Origin: Roseihalotalea indica
Lineage (GTDB): Bacteria; Bacteroidota; Bacteroidia; Cytophagales; Cyclobacteriaceae
Length of the DNA stretch: 64,000 nucleotides
Assembly: GCF_022458895.1 (NCBI RefSeq)
Contig: NZ_JAINFL010000010.1
Location: 124,001 to 188,000, forward strand
Direction of reading: 5' to 3'
Below, one piece after another: positions 1-8,747 of this stretch. The position numbers were made by a program, and so were the translations under genes. The number at the start of each line of letters is the position of its first letter. Position 1 is the stretch's first letter. The notes below the pieces were generated by a model. That model saw only the letters and a program-made list of their open reading frames with translations. It was not told where the DNA came from and made no database searches.

Positions 1-756
1 TACCCGGCTTTTGCGGATCATATATGCATATGCAGCACTTGATAATAACTTTAGATACAAAGATGTACTCTGCTGTTTAATTAATTTCCCCAGGTGCTTG
101 TAGAATAAGATGCTTCGCTCTTCATGAAACTTTGTATCCAGTGTATTTGAACTGATTCCGGTTTCATTATAGACCGCAACTACCTGATGAATGTACTGAT
201 GCCGAATGCCCGGATGCCCGAACCACGCCAGGTTATGAGCGTAATCTGCTGACACGATCATTTTAGGATCAAACATGCCTACTTTCTCATACACGCTTCT
301 GCGGCAAAAAATAGCCTGGTGAACAATATTGTCCAGCTTATCATAAAAGCGAGTCGGATCAAACTCTCCGCCCCTGATCGTTTGCTGATGCTTTAACAGC
401 ACATCCCCATAAATTACATCCAACCCAGAACGATCTTTACCAAATATATTAGCTAGAACGTTCTTATCATGTAGAGTATCGTCGCACCCCAGAAAGTAAA
501 GCCATTCGCCTTGACTGTTACGAATACCTTTGTTCATGGCATCAAATACGCCGAGGTCTGGCTCACTCACCCAGTAAGAAATATATTGCTGATAGTTCTT
601 AAGCACTTCCAAGGTAGTATCAGTACTACCCCCATCAATAATAATATACTCCCAGTTTGAGTACGACTGTTCAACTACCGATAAAATAGCGCGCTCAATG
701 TAGTGAGCCTGGTTGAATGAGGGCGTAATAATGGATATTTTGGGGTAGTCCATCAT
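1..756 (-). CDS. Family 2 glycosyltransferase, C-terminus beyond window
   Basis: The reverse strand is open from an ATG at 756 (or the adjacent ATG at 753) to the window edge, so the protein is at least 252 residues and its C-terminus is not seen. It begins with the GT-A pattern KISIITPSFNQ, then IIIDGGSTD and a later GCDD acidic motif, as in nucleotide-sugar-dependent GT2 enzymes. It starts 5 bases downstream of the next glycosyltransferase's stop, so it belongs to the same polysaccharide operon. It probably adds a sugar to the lipid-linked chain at the cytoplasmic membrane. The donor and acceptor cannot be told from sequence. Its N-terminal half resembles the neighbouring GT2 protein (762-1655), which suggests an old duplication. 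Confidence 0.9.
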   Translation of the reverse strand, partial: MMDYPKISIITPSFNQAHYIERAILSVVEQSYSNWEYIIIDGGSTDTTLEVLKNYQQYISYWVSEPDLGVFDAMNKGIRNSQGEWLYFLGCDDTLHDKNVLANIFGKDRSGLDVIYGDVLLKHQQTIRGGEFDPTRFYDKLDNIVHQAIFCRRSVYEKVGMFDPKMIVSADYAHNLAWFGHPGIRHQYIHQVVAVYNETGISSNTLDTKFHEERSILFYKHLGKLIKQQSTSLYLKLLSSAAYAYMIRKSRV

Positions 757-761
757 ACTGG

Positions 762-1655
762 TTACAGGTAAAAATGCTGCTTGTTGAAATCAAAGCGGAG
801 ATATTTTCCTTGACCCATTGCAGAGAGATATCTTTTTGCATAGAGACTTCTAAGCAGAGGCACTTTAGAAATGTATTTTTCATACAACGTTAGCCGTTGA
901 ATAGCTTGGCGATCCTCTTGCGTTAACTTCTTGAAATAGTGATCAATAATGCGATCGGCTTCTTCCAGATACTCTTGGTAATGCTCTTTAGAAGCCTGCC
1001 CACTACGCCGCACCCGGAACGCCCCCAGAAGTGCATGGGTCAGATACAATGTATCGTGCTCAAAAAAACGTATCCACAGCTCAAAATCGCCAGCGTACCG
1101 GTAGTCCTGAGATATTGATCCACCGCATTTTCCCCATAGTGACCGCCGCCAGAATGTGGACTCTTGCTGAATAAAATAGTTTCGGTCTTTATGATACTCC
1201 TTCCTGTAAAAAGAGTATTTAGAGGCATTCGGTTTACGCGTGTGAACAATGCGTCCCTGCTCATCCAGCAAGCTGGCTTGACCTTGTAGCCAGTTTACCT
1301 GCTTATTATGCGTAAAGATATCTGCCAGCACAAACAGCGACTGCTGATGGAGCATATCATCTGAATTAATCCAGCCCATAATTGCACCACTGCTTTTTGC
1401 AAACCCCTTTTGCAAAGCATTATACAACCCCCGATCTTCCTCGCTAACCCAATATGTAAGATGCTTTTCGTATTTCTTTATTATTTCTACTGAGTTATCG
1501 GTGCTTCCACCATCAATGATAATGTACTCCAGGTTTGGGTAATTTTGATTAATTACTGAGCAAATGGTTTTCTCCAGATAGCGCTCTTGATTATAGTTGG
1601 GGGTAACTATTGAAATTTTTGGGAGTACTATTGATACAGAAGTGGACATAATCAC
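762..1655 (-). CDS. Family 2 glycosyltransferase
   Basis: This 297-residue GT-A glycosyltransferase has the nucleotide-binding stretch KISIVTPNYNQ near residue 13, IIIDGGSTD at about 45-53 and the metal-binding acidic pair in WINSDD at 95-100. Length is normal for a single-domain GT2. No membrane segment is obvious. The family transfers an activated sugar to a growing glycan; the sugar specificity is not predictable. The start at 1655 gives MIM, and the second ATG at 1649 is equally possible. It lies between a sulfotransferase gene and another GT2 gene, all on the minus strand, consistent with repeat-unit assembly. Base composition is less AT-rich here than in the genes at 2.6-12.9 kb. Confidence 0.9.
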   Translation of the reverse strand: MIMSTSVSIVLPKISIVTPNYNQERYLEKTICSVINQNYPNLEYIIIDGGSTDNSVEIIKKYEKHLTYWVSEEDRGLYNALQKGFAKSSGAIMGWINSDDMLHQQSLFVLADIFTHNKQVNWLQGQASLLDEQGRIVHTRKPNASKYSFYRKEYHKDRNYFIQQESTFWRRSLWGKCGGSISQDYRYAGDFELWIRFFEHDTLYLTHALLGAFRVRRSGQASKEHYQEYLEEADRIIDHYFKKLTQEDRQAIQRLTLYEKYISKVPLLRSLYAKRYLSAMGQGKYLRFDFNKQHFYL

Positions 1656-1708
1656 TTTATCAATCTGTCAAAGCAGCTTTTTCAAAGGTTACTGCCTATC
1701 GTTCTTAA

Positions 1709-2611
1709 TTAAATTTTAAGATCTGGCTGCTCCAAAAACCTCTCGAAGTAGTTATTTCTACCAAGAAACGGCTTTTTCCAGGTAAGGGGTTCGTACCCAT
1801 AATTTTTGATGAACCTATCCCCTAGAAACTGATTATAATCTACAAAGAATCCTTTAAGTGGCTCTTGACTGCACAGCTCTCTCCAGCTATCGATACTATC
1901 TTCTGAAACATGGGTGAATATATTTTTTTTGTAAACATCATCACCGTATATCCCGGTTGCTTTCGCATTGGCTGTTATATCTAACACTGCTTCCTCGTAA
2001 GGAATAGCCAGCCACTGGTATAATTTCTGAGTATACTTTTGGGGTTCTGAGACAAGAGCTTCGTATTTTATCTCTAAAACATTCGGGTTCCCGGATTGAG
2101 CAGCAGAGAACTCTTGAACTTTGAAGGGCCCGGTTAAGAAGTCTCGGTAAAAAGTTTTGATCTTTTCAAATAATATTTTGCCCCCTGACCAGGTATGCAA
2201 CATAGAGCTTAGGCTGGCAAATGGGTTTCTCTTTAGTATTATATATTTGGCTTTAGGGAAGAGATCAAAAATCTCCGGTAGTATTTCATAATAGCGAGGA
2301 GTTTTATCCAGAAAATATTGTCCAGGCTCACGAACCTGGTACAAATTCAGAATTAAATCTTTCAGTTTATTTCTAAAAGTTGGCTCTAACTGCTTTTTAG
2401 CCAGATAATCAAGCACACCCGCCGCCATGATAGGGTAATTGTATGATGCCTCTACTAGTTCGGGACGATATAAACTCAGGAAAGGTAATAAAAGCCAAGG
2501 CTCACTTACTGTATCCACCTGATCATTATTTGATATCAGCTTCTGAAGCATAGTTGAACCCGACCGGGGCTGAGAAATGATAAAAACCAGTTTACTCTCT
2601 TCTAGCATCAC
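1709..2611 (-). CDS. Sulfotransferase family protein
   Basis: This 300-residue protein starts with a beta strand followed by SQPRSGSTML (residues 13-22), the 5'-phosphosulfate-binding P-loop of PAPS-dependent sulfotransferases. The later stretch YIILKRNPFASLSSML (near residue 125) fits the 3'-phosphate-binding region, where an Arg and a downstream Ser are typical. No transmembrane segment is seen, so it should act in the cytoplasm. In this position it most likely sulfates a sugar or a precursor of the exported polysaccharide (inference). A second sulfotransferase occurs at 11520-12290 in the same cluster. Two ATGs in a row make 2611 or 2608 the start. Confidence 0.85.
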   Translation of the reverse strand: MMLEESKLVFIISQPRSGSTMLQKLISNNDQVDTVSEPWLLLPFLSLYRPELVEASYNYPIMAAGVLDYLAKKQLEPTFRNKLKDLILNLYQVREPGQYFLDKTPRYYEILPEIFDLFPKAKYIILKRNPFASLSSMLHTWSGGKILFEKIKTFYRDFLTGPFKVQEFSAAQSGNPNVLEIKYEALVSEPQKYTQKLYQWLAIPYEEAVLDITANAKATGIYGDDVYKKNIFTHVSEDSIDSWRELCSQEPLKGFFVDYNQFLGDRFIKNYGYEPLTWKKPFLGRNNYFERFLEQPDLKI

Positions 2612-2624
2612 TAAATGATAATCG

Positions 2625-3641
2625 TTAAACCTTCGCCTTAATTCGCTGATAAAAGAGTGGTATAAAACTAGTGCTAAACAGTTTAATCAAAGAGAGGCAT
2701 ATGTCTAATTTGCGAACTATAGTTAATCTTGAGTTATAAAAGGCATAAAGAAAAAGTTTTAGAAAAATGCTAACACTGAAAGCATAATTCTTAAGTATGA
2801 AAGTGTAAAAATAAAGTATAGTCCCCTTTGCTTCTCGGTAATATTGGTAATTATAGTGCTTCAGACAATACTCCCAAAGCTTTATCCATTCTAAATAGTG
2901 ATTATAAATGAACAGATAGCTTCCTTTACCCGTTGATGATATTCCTTCTCCAGTTTGCCGATACACCGCCATAGGTTCATCAATGAAACCGAAAGAACCA
3001 TATTCCCCTAATATCATGCTAAGTGTTACATCTCCATAGGCCATTTTTGGAAACCACTCAGGTAGTTCATCTAGAACGTTCTTAAACATTAAGGTTCGAG
3101 TCTTTACTCTAAGCTTGTTCGCAAATATTTCTTTCACTAAAGCCTTCTTCTGTGGTAAATAACCCTGGTTCATTGTAGGTGCCGGTATTTCTTCAAAACT
3201 ACCGTCTTTTCTGGGAACCGAGTACTTATGCCAATGATGACACAAAACACAATCTGAATTGGCTCTTAAAAAATCAACCTGCTTCTGTAATTTATACGGA
3301 TCAGTCCAGTAGTCATCACCTTCACACATGGCAATATATTTTGCTCCACTTTTGAAGCAAACGTCATACATTAACATACCATTACCGTGGGGACCAACAC
3401 CTAAATTTTTTTTCTGTAAAACCAAATGAATTTTATCCCGATACTTATCTTTTAGCTGTATACAAATTTTTCTTGTATTATCAGAAGAGTAATCTTCTCC
3501 TATATAAAGTCGGAAAGGAAAAGAGGTTTTCTGCATCATCACCCCTTCTATAGCTTCTTCAATAAAGTTTTCATGATTATAGGTAATCATCCAAACAGCA
3601 ACAACAGGTACCGTCCCATCTTCTTTATATGCAGTCATCAT
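2625..3641 (-). CDS. Family 2 glycosyltransferase
   Basis: This 338-residue protein has a GT-A fold pattern: VAVWMITYNHENFIEEAI at the N-terminus, then LYIGEDYSSDNT and MCEGDDYWTDPYKLQ. The GDDYW variant of the DxD region is common in GT2 enzymes of Bacteroidota polysaccharide clusters. The C-terminal 80 residues are rich in aromatic and aliphatic residues and may sit on the membrane. It ends 13 bases upstream of the sulfotransferase start, so the two are co-transcribed. The gene is clearly more AT-rich than those at either end of the cluster. Donor and acceptor are unknown. Confidence 0.9.
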   Translation of the reverse strand: MMTAYKEDGTVPVVAVWMITYNHENFIEEAIEGVMMQKTSFPFRLYIGEDYSSDNTRKICIQLKDKYRDKIHLVLQKKNLGVGPHGNGMLMYDVCFKSGAKYIAMCEGDDYWTDPYKLQKQVDFLRANSDCVLCHHWHKYSVPRKDGSFEEIPAPTMNQGYLPQKKALVKEIFANKLRVKTRTLMFKNVLDELPEWFPKMAYGDVTLSMILGEYGSFGFIDEPMAVYRQTGEGISSTGKGSYLFIYNHYLEWIKLWEYCLKHYNYQYYREAKGTILYFYTFILKNYAFSVSIFLKLFLYAFYNSRLTIVRKLDICLSLIKLFSTSFIPLFYQRIKAKV

Positions 3642-3818
3642 TTTTAAAGAGTTAATTTATAATGATTTTAAGATGACAGAGATACCAGATGAATCTAACT
3701 TCTTTATTTTGGTCAGAAAAGCAAAACAATAGCACATCTCATTCACTAGATAAAGCTGCTCAATACTTAACTTATATAACTCAATTCAAATTACCAGCGT
3801 TGATTTTTCATAAAATGT

Positions 3819-4760
3819 TTATATTCTACATTTTATTAAGCCAAAGCCAGATTGTCCAAATCCGTTTCCGTTATAAAACAGAAGTAAGTCAGAATCTACT
3901 GTAATAGCATAAGGGTAAGCCATCATTTCAGAATCCCAGCCGCTTTCAGATAAGCTTAGTTTAAGCATATTATCATGACGCTGCCATGTTTTTCCATCTT
4001 TTGAACTTGCATAACCAATTCTGTAAGAATTTTTATCACCATGGCGGTAATCAGTTTTTTTCCTCACACTAAAAAACATATGATACTGTTCATTAAGTTT
4101 TACTACACTTGGCCTTACCAACCCGCCTTCATCTTTATCCAGATTTATAGTTGGTTCCATGTAAAACTTCCAATTAAGAAGGTCCTCAGACTCACCATAC
4201 TTAATACAATAAAAAGGCTCAGGTATATCATTGATTACTTCCCATTTAGAAAAAGAAGCATACCACATTTTGTAAACTTTCCCTTCTTTTAAAATGAATG
4301 GTGTAGCTGCCCCACAGGGGGAATAAATAGATCTATCAATAACAGGCCCTTCATATGGCTTTGTAAAATGATACAAATCTTCTGATTCGGCATACCCAAA
4401 TCCAACCCTATATCTAGCTGTATTTGCGGTATTATATCCATTAATAAACAATAAGTATTTATCTTCTTCTTCTTTGTATACAACTTGCGATGATGTGTGC
4501 CCTCTGTCATCGTAAGTGCCTAATTTACCTAAAGTTAAGATGGGCTTATCATGTATATATTTAACTTTTAATGGGTTATTTTTTTCTACATCTATAAAAG
4601 ATATTCTACTTCTTTGATCTTCATCTCTGGTTGTATAAAAAATCCTTAAAGTATCGCTATTAAAAAGGTATGGAGTAGGCAGAGCTGTGTGACTTTTTGC
4701 CCAATCATACACTAAGTTATCGACACTAAATATTAGACCAACCTTTTCAAAGTCAAACAT
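3819..4760 (-). CDS. GH43/GH32-like beta-propeller protein of the polysaccharide cluster
   Basis: The 313 residues contain repeated blade-like segments of the five-bladed beta-propeller superfamily of GH32/43/62/68 and related hydrolases: RIFYTTRDE, KYLLFINGYN, GFGYAESEDLYHF, VYKMWYASFSKW, KYGESEDLLNWKF and RIGYASSKDGKTW. There is no signal peptide, so it should stay in the cytoplasm, which is odd for a degrading hydrolase. Cytoplasmic proteins of this fold are recurrent in O-antigen and capsule clusters and may modify or transfer sugars rather than degrade them (inference). It follows the methyltransferase gene by 2 bases. A 177-base gap with no convincing gene separates it from the next gene downstream. 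Confidence 0.75.
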   Translation of the reverse strand: MFDFEKVGLIFSVDNLVYDWAKSHTALPTPYLFNSDTLRIFYTTRDEDQRSRISFIDVEKNNPLKVKYIHDKPILTLGKLGTYDDRGHTSSQVVYKEEEDKYLLFINGYNTANTARYRVGFGYAESEDLYHFTKPYEGPVIDRSIYSPCGAATPFILKEGKVYKMWYASFSKWEVINDIPEPFYCIKYGESEDLLNWKFYMEPTINLDKDEGGLVRPSVVKLNEQYHMFFSVRKKTDYRHGDKNSYRIGYASSKDGKTWQRHDNMLKLSLSESGWDSEMMAYPYAITVDSDLLLFYNGNGFGQSGFGLIKCRI

Positions 4761-4762
4761 AT

Positions 4763-5779
4763 TTATTCATTTAATTTATTTCTTGCGGCATTTGAGACTA
4801 CCTCATCTAACCACTCGTGCATACTTTTGCCAGATTTTTTCTGAGCTTCATAAGCTAATTTTTTCGTCTCATCAGTCACTCCTTCTAACTGCCCGTAGTA
4901 TCGTACCCAATGATTGCCACCTCGCTGGCTAGGGATGGGCACAAAATAGTTTGCCTCAGGCTCGCCTTCCCCCACTTCAAATTCCAATAAAAAGAATGCT
5001 CCCATCATAACCCATTCTACTTTTACCTTTCTGGCTTCTACAGGAATTAATTCCAAGGGTAGATTAAAATGAAATAAGGGATTTGAGTTCATCATAATTT
5101 TCCCAAACTCAGTCTCCCGTAGCCAAGGCCCCATACTTTCATCTCCTACAATTATCTTTCCCCCCGGCTTAACTACCCGCGCTAACTCTTTTAAGCATCT
5201 TCTTACATCTGAAAAAGTACTTATTCCACCAAAGTGATGCGCTGCATCAAAAACATTATCGTTAAATGGCAAATAAATAGCGTTTGCTACCGAGTATTCA
5301 ATCGTAGTTTGTCTTTCATAAGGCTTAAGTCGCTCAATTGCCTTTGCTAGAAAAGCCGGTGAGAGTTCTTGAGTGAATAACATACCCTTTGGACCTAATT
5401 TTTTCGCAATAACTTCACTGCCTCTACCATCGCCCGCCCCTACTTCTAATACTACAGCATCCTCATTGATATTAAGCCGTGATGTAATTACCTCGCGAAG
5501 TTCCAGTTCGCTAGTCTTAAATGTCTCAAAAGGAATATTGGCAAACTTATCGTACTCAGTAGCTAGTTTTTCATAGGTCTGCCGTGTTTCTTTATCTATG
5601 GTAGCCAGAGATTTTGGCCAAGTTAAGTCAGGAACTCCATTGATGATTGAGAACTGGTCCTTATTATCACTTTGTAAAACACCATCGATAATATTAATAT
5701 CATCTTCTTTATTTACTTTAACAGTAAGATCCGCTTGAGTTAATGGGTGTTTGTAAAAGGGATGTAATACTTTCCTCAT
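4763..5779 (-). CDS. Class I SAM-dependent methyltransferase with N-terminal Trm112-like segment
   Basis: This 338-residue protein has an N-terminal part of about 55 residues resembling the Trm112-like segment often fused to methyltransferases (HPLTQADL then INGVPDL). A Rossmann methyltransferase domain follows, with SAM motif I VVLEVGAGDGRGSEV near residue 110, LPFNDNVFDAAHHFGG and VVKPGGKIIVGDESM. The first four bases overlap the end of the GNAT gene (ATGA arrangement), indicating translational coupling. In this cluster it may O-methylate a sugar. Methylation of the chain end is also possible, because the exporter carries a glycan-recognition tail (inference). Confidence 0.8.
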   Translation of the reverse strand: MRKVLHPFYKHPLTQADLTVKVNKEDDINIIDGVLQSDNKDQFSIINGVPDLTWPKSLATIDKETRQTYEKLATEYDKFANIPFETFKTSELELREVITSRLNINEDAVVLEVGAGDGRGSEVIAKKLGPKGMLFTQELSPAFLAKAIERLKPYERQTTIEYSVANAIYLPFNDNVFDAAHHFGGISTFSDVRRCLKELARVVKPGGKIIVGDESMGPWLRETEFGKIMMNSNPLFHFNLPLELIPVEARKVKVEWVMMGAFFLLEFEVGEGEPEANYFVPIPSQRGGNHWVRYYGQLEGVTDETKKLAYEAQKKSGKSMHEWLDEVVSNAARNKLNE

Positions 5780-6510
5780 GCTCTTGCTTTAGCGTAAATA
5801 GATAAAAAATAATACTCGTTAACTGGTTTGAAGCCCAATTTTATTGCGGTTCGTAATGATGCGTGGTTGTCTTTAAAACAGTCCCAGTTTGGTTTGACTC
5901 CATTTCTTTGAGCTTGCTTAATAAAAGCGTTTCCTGTTATCTTTGCATACCCTTTTCCGCGAAAATTTTCATGAGTTGCAATATCTATTTCTGTATATCC
6001 ACCAGCAATGCAAGAACTATAACAAATGGCGACTCCAACATCTTCAGAACTCAGTACCACACTGCCAAAGCCATTTTCTAAAAAATCATGTTTGGACTTC
6101 CAAAAATGCTGAGCAATATTTAAGTTTAATGAGGTTAAACACTCAAAATTTGAATAATTGATTGGCTCAAGTCTAAACCTATGATTCAAATCTGGTTTAC
6201 CATCACTTGCCTCAAAATCCAAGTCATATTCTAGTTGAATTCGCTCACGGTATTTATAGTTAAAACGCTTGTCTTTTTTTATACAATGCACAAACTGATC
6301 AGTAGGGTTATATATGTGAAAGTATACCGGAAGTTGTTTTGTATCATTAAAAAAAGACAGGATATCTTCATAACTGGGTTTTGTTTTCAGATCTAGATAA
6401 GAAAATCCTGCTTTATGAATGATAAAACGTCCCTCGAAGCTATCAAAACTGTAAATTTCACCTTCCTGTCCACCCTCCAAAACAGCATTTATTAATGGAA
6501 ACCTCGTCAT
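5776..6510 (-). CDS. GNAT-family acetyltransferase (ZmaR/PF12746-like)
   Basis: The 244-residue protein has its conserved part in the C-terminal half: VGVAICYSSCIAGGYTEIDIAT followed by the acetyl-CoA pyrophosphate loop NFRGKGYAK and DNHASLRTAIKLGFKP, as in GNAT acetyltransferases of the zwittermicin-resistance type. The N-terminal half is less conserved. Its gene overlaps the methyltransferase gene by 4 bases and lies 12 bases after the acyltransferase gene, inside the acylation part of the cluster. It could acylate the amino group made by the DegT aminotransferase, using acetyl-CoA or the acyl-ACP of the cassette (inference). Assignment to GNAT is firm, the substrate is not. Confidence 0.78.
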   Translation of the reverse strand: MTRFPLINAVLEGGQEGEIYSFDSFEGRFIIHKAGFSYLDLKTKPSYEDILSFFNDTKQLPVYFHIYNPTDQFVHCIKKDKRFNYKYRERIQLEYDLDFEASDGKPDLNHRFRLEPINYSNFECLTSLNLNIAQHFWKSKHDFLENGFGSVVLSSEDVGVAICYSSCIAGGYTEIDIATHENFRGKGYAKITGNAFIKQAQRNGVKPNWDCFKDNHASLRTAIKLGFKPVNEYYFLSIYAKARA

Positions 6511-6522
6511 GTAATACGACTA

Positions 6523-7209
6523 CTAAAGATTACTAAACCCGGACATTTTCAAAAATTGGTAACTATTGAGCCTGAAAGGTTTATGATTTTCAGCAATAAC
6601 TACCTGCTGGTCAGCCAGATTTTTAGTAATCAACGTGTTCGAACCCAAAAAGACTTCATTTCCAATGGACACGCTATGAGAAACAGTCACATTCATAGCT
6701 AGGAAGCAGCTTTCACCGATATTTACATTACCTCCCACGTTGGCGCTGGAAGTCAGCCAAGTATGACTTCCTACAGTGGAATGATGACCGATCATGCTGC
6801 CACTCCAGACAAACACATCATCCCCAAGCTTTACCCGAGGGTGAATACAGACATTATTCATAATAAAACAGTTACTGCCAAAAACCAAGTCTTTGGGAAT
6901 AGATGAATGCGGATGCACATAAGAAACCAACTTGTAGCCTTTGCTCTTTGCTTCTTCTACTTTTCTTTTTCTTAACCCATTCATATCCTGGTAGCCTACT
7001 GCTATAAACATGTCATAGTCCTGAGGGGGGTATTTATCCGCTACTTCATCAAAGGAAGCCAGCGGCAAACCGTTAAACTTCTCATCACCAGCACTTATAA
7101 ATTCGCGATCAACGGTAAAAGCGGCAACTGGCCAGTTACTTTCTTCGCGCATATAATATTGTATGACATCCGTAATTTTTCCCTTTCCGAATATGATAAT
7201 TGGTTTCAT
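6523..7209 (-). CDS. NeuD/PglD-like sugar acyltransferase (left-handed beta-helix)
   Basis: The 228 residues have the two-part build of NeuD/PglD proteins. An N-terminal Rossmann-like domain (MKPIIIFGKGKI, YDMFIAVGYQDMNGLRKR) is followed by a hexapeptide-repeat left-handed beta-helix from about residue 95 (SNCFIMNNVCIHPRVKLGDDVFVWSGSMIGHHS and on). A His near IGHHSTVG fits the catalytic base of this family. Such enzymes N- or O-acetylate sugars using acetyl-CoA. The gene overlaps the AMP-ligase gene upstream by 4 bases, so it is coupled to the acylation genes. It probably modifies an amino sugar of the repeat unit. Confidence 0.82.
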   Translation of the reverse strand: MKPIIIFGKGKITDVIQYYMREESNWPVAAFTVDREFISAGDEKFNGLPLASFDEVADKYPPQDYDMFIAVGYQDMNGLRKRKVEEAKSKGYKLVSYVHPHSSIPKDLVFGSNCFIMNNVCIHPRVKLGDDVFVWSGSMIGHHSTVGSHTWLTSSANVGGNVNIGESCFLAMNVTVSHSVSIGNEVFLGSNTLITKNLADQQVVIAENHKPFRLNSYQFLKMSGFSNL

Positions 7210-8747
7210 ACTAATTCTTTTAGTTTAGCCCGATCAATTTTGCCATTAGCGTTTTTAGGTAACTGGCCCATTACTTTTACAGAAGCTGGCATCATATAGG
7301 CTGGCAGAATACCGCTTAGTTGATCTAATACTTCTTTTTCTTCAACATGTCCATCAGAAGCGATAAACGCAACTATCTTACCCAGCCTTTCGCGAATAAT
7401 ATGATAGATAGCTGATGATTCTTTGATTCCGTCCAAAGTATTAATAGCTGCTTCAACTTCTTCCAACTCAATGCGATACCCCATATGTTTAATCTGATTA
7501 TCTACTCTTCCGAGTATATATATCAACCCATCCTCTCTTTCTTCAACCAAATCCCCGGTTCTGTATATTTTTTGTACAAATCCTTTCTCAACCGGACTTT
7601 CCAGAAATGATTTCTGAGTTCGTTCATGATCATTGTAATAACCCCACCCCACATTAGGGCCCATCAAGCATAACTCACCTTTTTTTACAGTTTCTTTTTC
7701 TTCCGCCTCAGCACTGATGAAATAATCAAAATTCGCTGCAATCGTACCTAGGGGCGCTAGCTCCTGAAGGGTATTAAAATCTTTTTCACTAATTATATAG
7801 GATGAGCAAATGCAGGTACATTCGGTAGGCCCATAAACATTATAGAGCGTGGCTGTATTACCAAGTAGACTCCACAGCTTTTTTAATTTAGGTTTGGGGA
7901 AGCCCTCACCGCCGAAAATCACTTTGCGTAAGGAGGATAGTTTTCCTTCTTCCAAAGCCTTTGTAGTCAGCAAGTATACTAATAACGAGGGAACTGAAAA
8001 CCAAATGGTACAATGGGCATGTTCCACTATCTGGATGAGCTTTCTACCATTTTTGGTGTCGTCTACTGATACTGGAACCAAGGTTGCACCTGAGAAGAGA
8101 GACACGTAAAAATCAAAGACCGAATTATCAAAATATACGGGGTTAACATTGGTAAATGTATCATTTTCGGAAACTGCAAAGGTTTCCTGCCCCCAATGAA
8201 TAAAATTCAACAAGTTTTGATGCGAAATTACTGCTCCTTTAGGGAAACCTGTTGAACCTGAGGTAAACATAATATAAGCAGGCTGATCAGCATGCACATG
8301 CGTGATTTCTGGAGGAACAGCCGTCAGACAATTAGCTACTTCGTTTTGAACTTCATTTGACTGTAAAGCATATGTTGGTATTTCAAGTCCGCTGAATTCT
8401 TTTTGGGATTGAGTGCTATCGAAAAAAATGGCTTTTGGCCGACACCGGTCTATCATTTTTGATAATCGGGCTATGGGGCTACTAACATCTAGATTGGTAT
8501 AAATAACCCCTATCTTTAATGAAGCGAGCATTAAAGCAAAACTCTCAACAGATTTGTAGTTAAAAATCGCAATGACCTGCCCTCTTCTTATTCCGGCTTT
8601 CGTTAACCAGTGTGCTAATTGATTAGATTTTTCCTGTAAAACCTTATAAGAGTATGTAGTACCCTGCGGATACTTCAGAGCAGTTTTTTCATTAAACTCT
8701 TCGGCAATTTTGTCAAAATAAAGTCCTAGATTATAGATGTAGCTCAT
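7206..8747 (-). CDS. AMP-forming acyl/amino-acid ligase (adenylation domain)
   Basis: This 513-residue stand-alone adenylation enzyme has the P-loop-like motif TSGSTGFPKG at 162-171, NVYGPTECT, YRTGDLV, the hinge GRVDNQIKHMGYRIEL and the C-terminal catalytic lysine motif NANGKIDR. It resembles DltA and NRPS A domains rather than classical acyl-CoA synthetases. It should activate a carboxylic or amino acid as an adenylate and load it on the carrier protein encoded at 9490-9726. Four-base overlaps on both sides tie it to the reductase and acyltransferase genes. The acid cannot be predicted by eye. Together these genes suggest an amide-linked acyl decoration of the polysaccharide. Confidence 0.88.
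   Translation of the reverse strand: MSYIYNLGLYFDKIAEEFNEKTALKYPQGTTYSYKVLQEKSNQLAHWLTKAGIRRGQVIAIFNYKSVESFALMLASLKIGVIYTNLDVSSPIARLSKMIDRCRPKAIFFDSTQSQKEFSGLEIPTYALQSNEVQNEVANCLTAVPPEITHVHADQPAYIMFTSGSTGFPKGAVISHQNLLNFIHWGQETFAVSENDTFTNVNPVYFDNSVFDFYVSLFSGATLVPVSVDDTKNGRKLIQIVEHAHCTIWFSVPSLLVYLLTTKALEEGKLSSLRKVIFGGEGFPKPKLKKLWSLLGNTATLYNVYGPTECTCICSSYIISEKDFNTLQELAPLGTIAANFDYFISAEAEEKETVKKGELCLMGPNVGWGYYNDHERTQKSFLESPVEKGFVQKIYRTGDLVEEREDGLIYILGRVDNQIKHMGYRIELEEVEAAINTLDGIKESSAIYHIIRERLGKIVAFIASDGHVEEKEVLDQLSGILPAYMMPASVKVMGQLPKNANGKIDRAKLKELV

Noticed and set aside
3689..3904. Plus-strand frame of 71 codons between the propeller and glycosyltransferase genes
   Set aside because: It overlaps the end of the propeller gene antisense, has a random composition and no motif.
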